A stretch of 6,105 nucleotides of DNA, from positions 1 to 6,105 of the forward strand of contig CAYWTM010000161.1 in NCBI GenBank assembly GCA_964460185.1. The letters are read 5' to 3'. This document shows positions 5,613 to 6,105 of this stretch, one piece after another; position 1 is the first letter of the stretch, and every line of letters begins with the position of its first letter. Both the position numbers and the translations under genes were made by a program. Source of the stretch: JAVJPJ01 sp040217295 (GTDB taxonomy: Bacteria; Pseudomonadota; Alphaproteobacteria; Rhodobacterales; Rhodobacteraceae). The notes under the pieces were generated by a model. The model was not told the DNA's origin and made no database searches. It was given only the letters and a program-made list of their open reading frames with translations.

Positions 5613-6105
5613 TTACATCAACTTGCGCCGCCGAGTCACGCGGATATCGAGATCGGTGATCTTTTTGCGCAAGGTATTGCGGTTGATGCCCAGAAGATCC
5701 GCACATTTAGCCTGATTGCCCCCTGTGGCATCCAGGGCAATCTCGATCAGCGGCGTCTCGACTTCGCGAAGAATCCGCGTGTAAAGGCCCGGTGGCGGCA
5801 ACACCCCGCCATGCAGGTCGAAATACCGGCGCAGATGCTTGGCCACCGAGGCGGACAACTTGTCCCCCTCGCCGCCGCCCATCAGGGGTTCGATCGCGGG
5901 CTGGTTGCCCAGAACCGCCTCGACCTCGATCTTGCCGATTTCCTCGGACTGGCTGGTGACGGTCAGGCGGCGGATGGTGTTTTCCAGTTGCCGCACATTG
6001 CCGGGCCAGGAATAGGCGCGCACCAGGTCCATGGCGTCAGGCGAAAACCGGCGCAGGGCCAGGCCATCGCGTTCCGCACGCACCAGAAAATGGCTGGCCA
6101 GCAGC
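5613..6105 (-). CDS. ntrC: NtrC, nitrogen regulation response regulator (C-terminal part)
   Basis: The reading frame enters from the right edge and ends in TAA at 5613-5615, showing the last 163 residues. They begin in the late AAA+ domain (HFLVRAERDGL, then sensor II SWPGNVRQLENTIRRL). They continue through a variable linker and end in a Fis-type helix-turn-helix (TGGNQAKCADLLGINRNTLRKKI, in two parts: TGGNQAKCADLLG and INRNTLRKKI) with a basic tail RRRKLM. Position directly upstream of ntrYX and the NtrC-like C-terminus identify it; NtrC is the regulator phosphorylated by NtrB under nitrogen limitation. The receiver, Walker motifs and the GAFTGA region are outside the window, so whether this NtrC is of the sigma-54-independent Rhodobacter type cannot be judged. 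The gene is complete at its 3' end and shows no sign of disruption. Confidence 0.93.
   Translation of the reverse strand, partial: LLASHFLVRAERDGLALRRFSPDAMDLVRAYSWPGNVRQLENTIRRLTVTSQSEEIGKIEVEAVLGNQPAIEPLMGGGEGDKLSASVAKHLRRYFDLHGGVLPPPGLYTRILREVETPLIEIALDATGGNQAKCADLLGINRNTLRKKITDLDIRVTRRRKLM

Noticed and set aside
5542..5706. ATG at 5706 or GTG at 5556 as the ntrY start
   Set aside because: The ATG would overlap ntrC by about 90 bases and add a sequence unlike an NtrY N-terminus. The GTG at 5556 has no SD, whereas the GTG at 5541 has GGGGAG at good spacing.
5613..6083. A short separate Fis-like HTH gene starting at 6083
   Set aside because: The same frame stays open to the window edge with NtrC-like residues (LLASHFLV), so this is the end of a longer ntrC, not a stand-alone gene.
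1..6105. tRNA, rRNA, CRISPR array, insertion sequence or toxin-antitoxin module
   Set aside because: I found no repeated spaced units, cloverleaf-like segment, transposase motifs or long terminal inverted repeats. Nearly all bases are accounted for by five genes and short gaps.

Overview
The window reads as GC-rich alphaproteobacterial chromosome, most likely from the Rhodobacterales (Roseobacter/Rhodobacter-like). The main support is the gene order ntrC-ntrY-ntrX on the minus strand. The sequence character of NtrY and NtrX agrees, especially an NtrX whose AAA+ domain has lost the GAFTGA loop. The taxonomic call is inference from protein resemblance; no search was run.

Layout, left to right. 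Positions 1-55 hold the last codons of an unidentified plus-strand gene, followed by a strong rho-independent terminator (80-111). A short palindrome-rich leader (about 112-170) precedes a complete cytochrome P450 gene (171-1337, plus). A 79-base gap carrying a plausible promoter leads to a small outer-membrane-type lipoprotein gene (1417-1887, plus). That gene converges on ntrX with only 7 bases between the two stop codons. The rest of the window is the minus-strand nitrogen/redox regulatory operon, read right to left: the 3' end of ntrC (5613 to beyond 6105), ntrY (3292-5541) and ntrX (1895-3295). ntrY and ntrX overlap by 4 bases (ATGA).

Function. NtrY is a membrane histidine kinase with four predicted membrane segments, a large extracytoplasmic region, HAMP, PAS, HisKA and HATPase modules. 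NtrX is its partner response regulator with receiver, AAA+ and Fis-type HTH domains. Coupled translation should keep their production in proportion. NtrC, upstream, is the regulator normally paired with NtrB in nitrogen control. The P450 and the lipoprotein have no evident link to this operon; they look like independent neighbours on the opposite strand.

I see no undescribed multi-gene system, mobile element, CRISPR array or RNA gene. The points most worth a second look are: the GAFTGA-less NtrX; the NtrY PAS region without any His or Cys (relevant to the reported heme sensing by a homologue); the P450 with Ala in place of the usual I-helix threonine; and the leader of the P450 gene, where a possible promoter overlaps the upstream terminator hairpin and overlapping palindromes precede the start codon.
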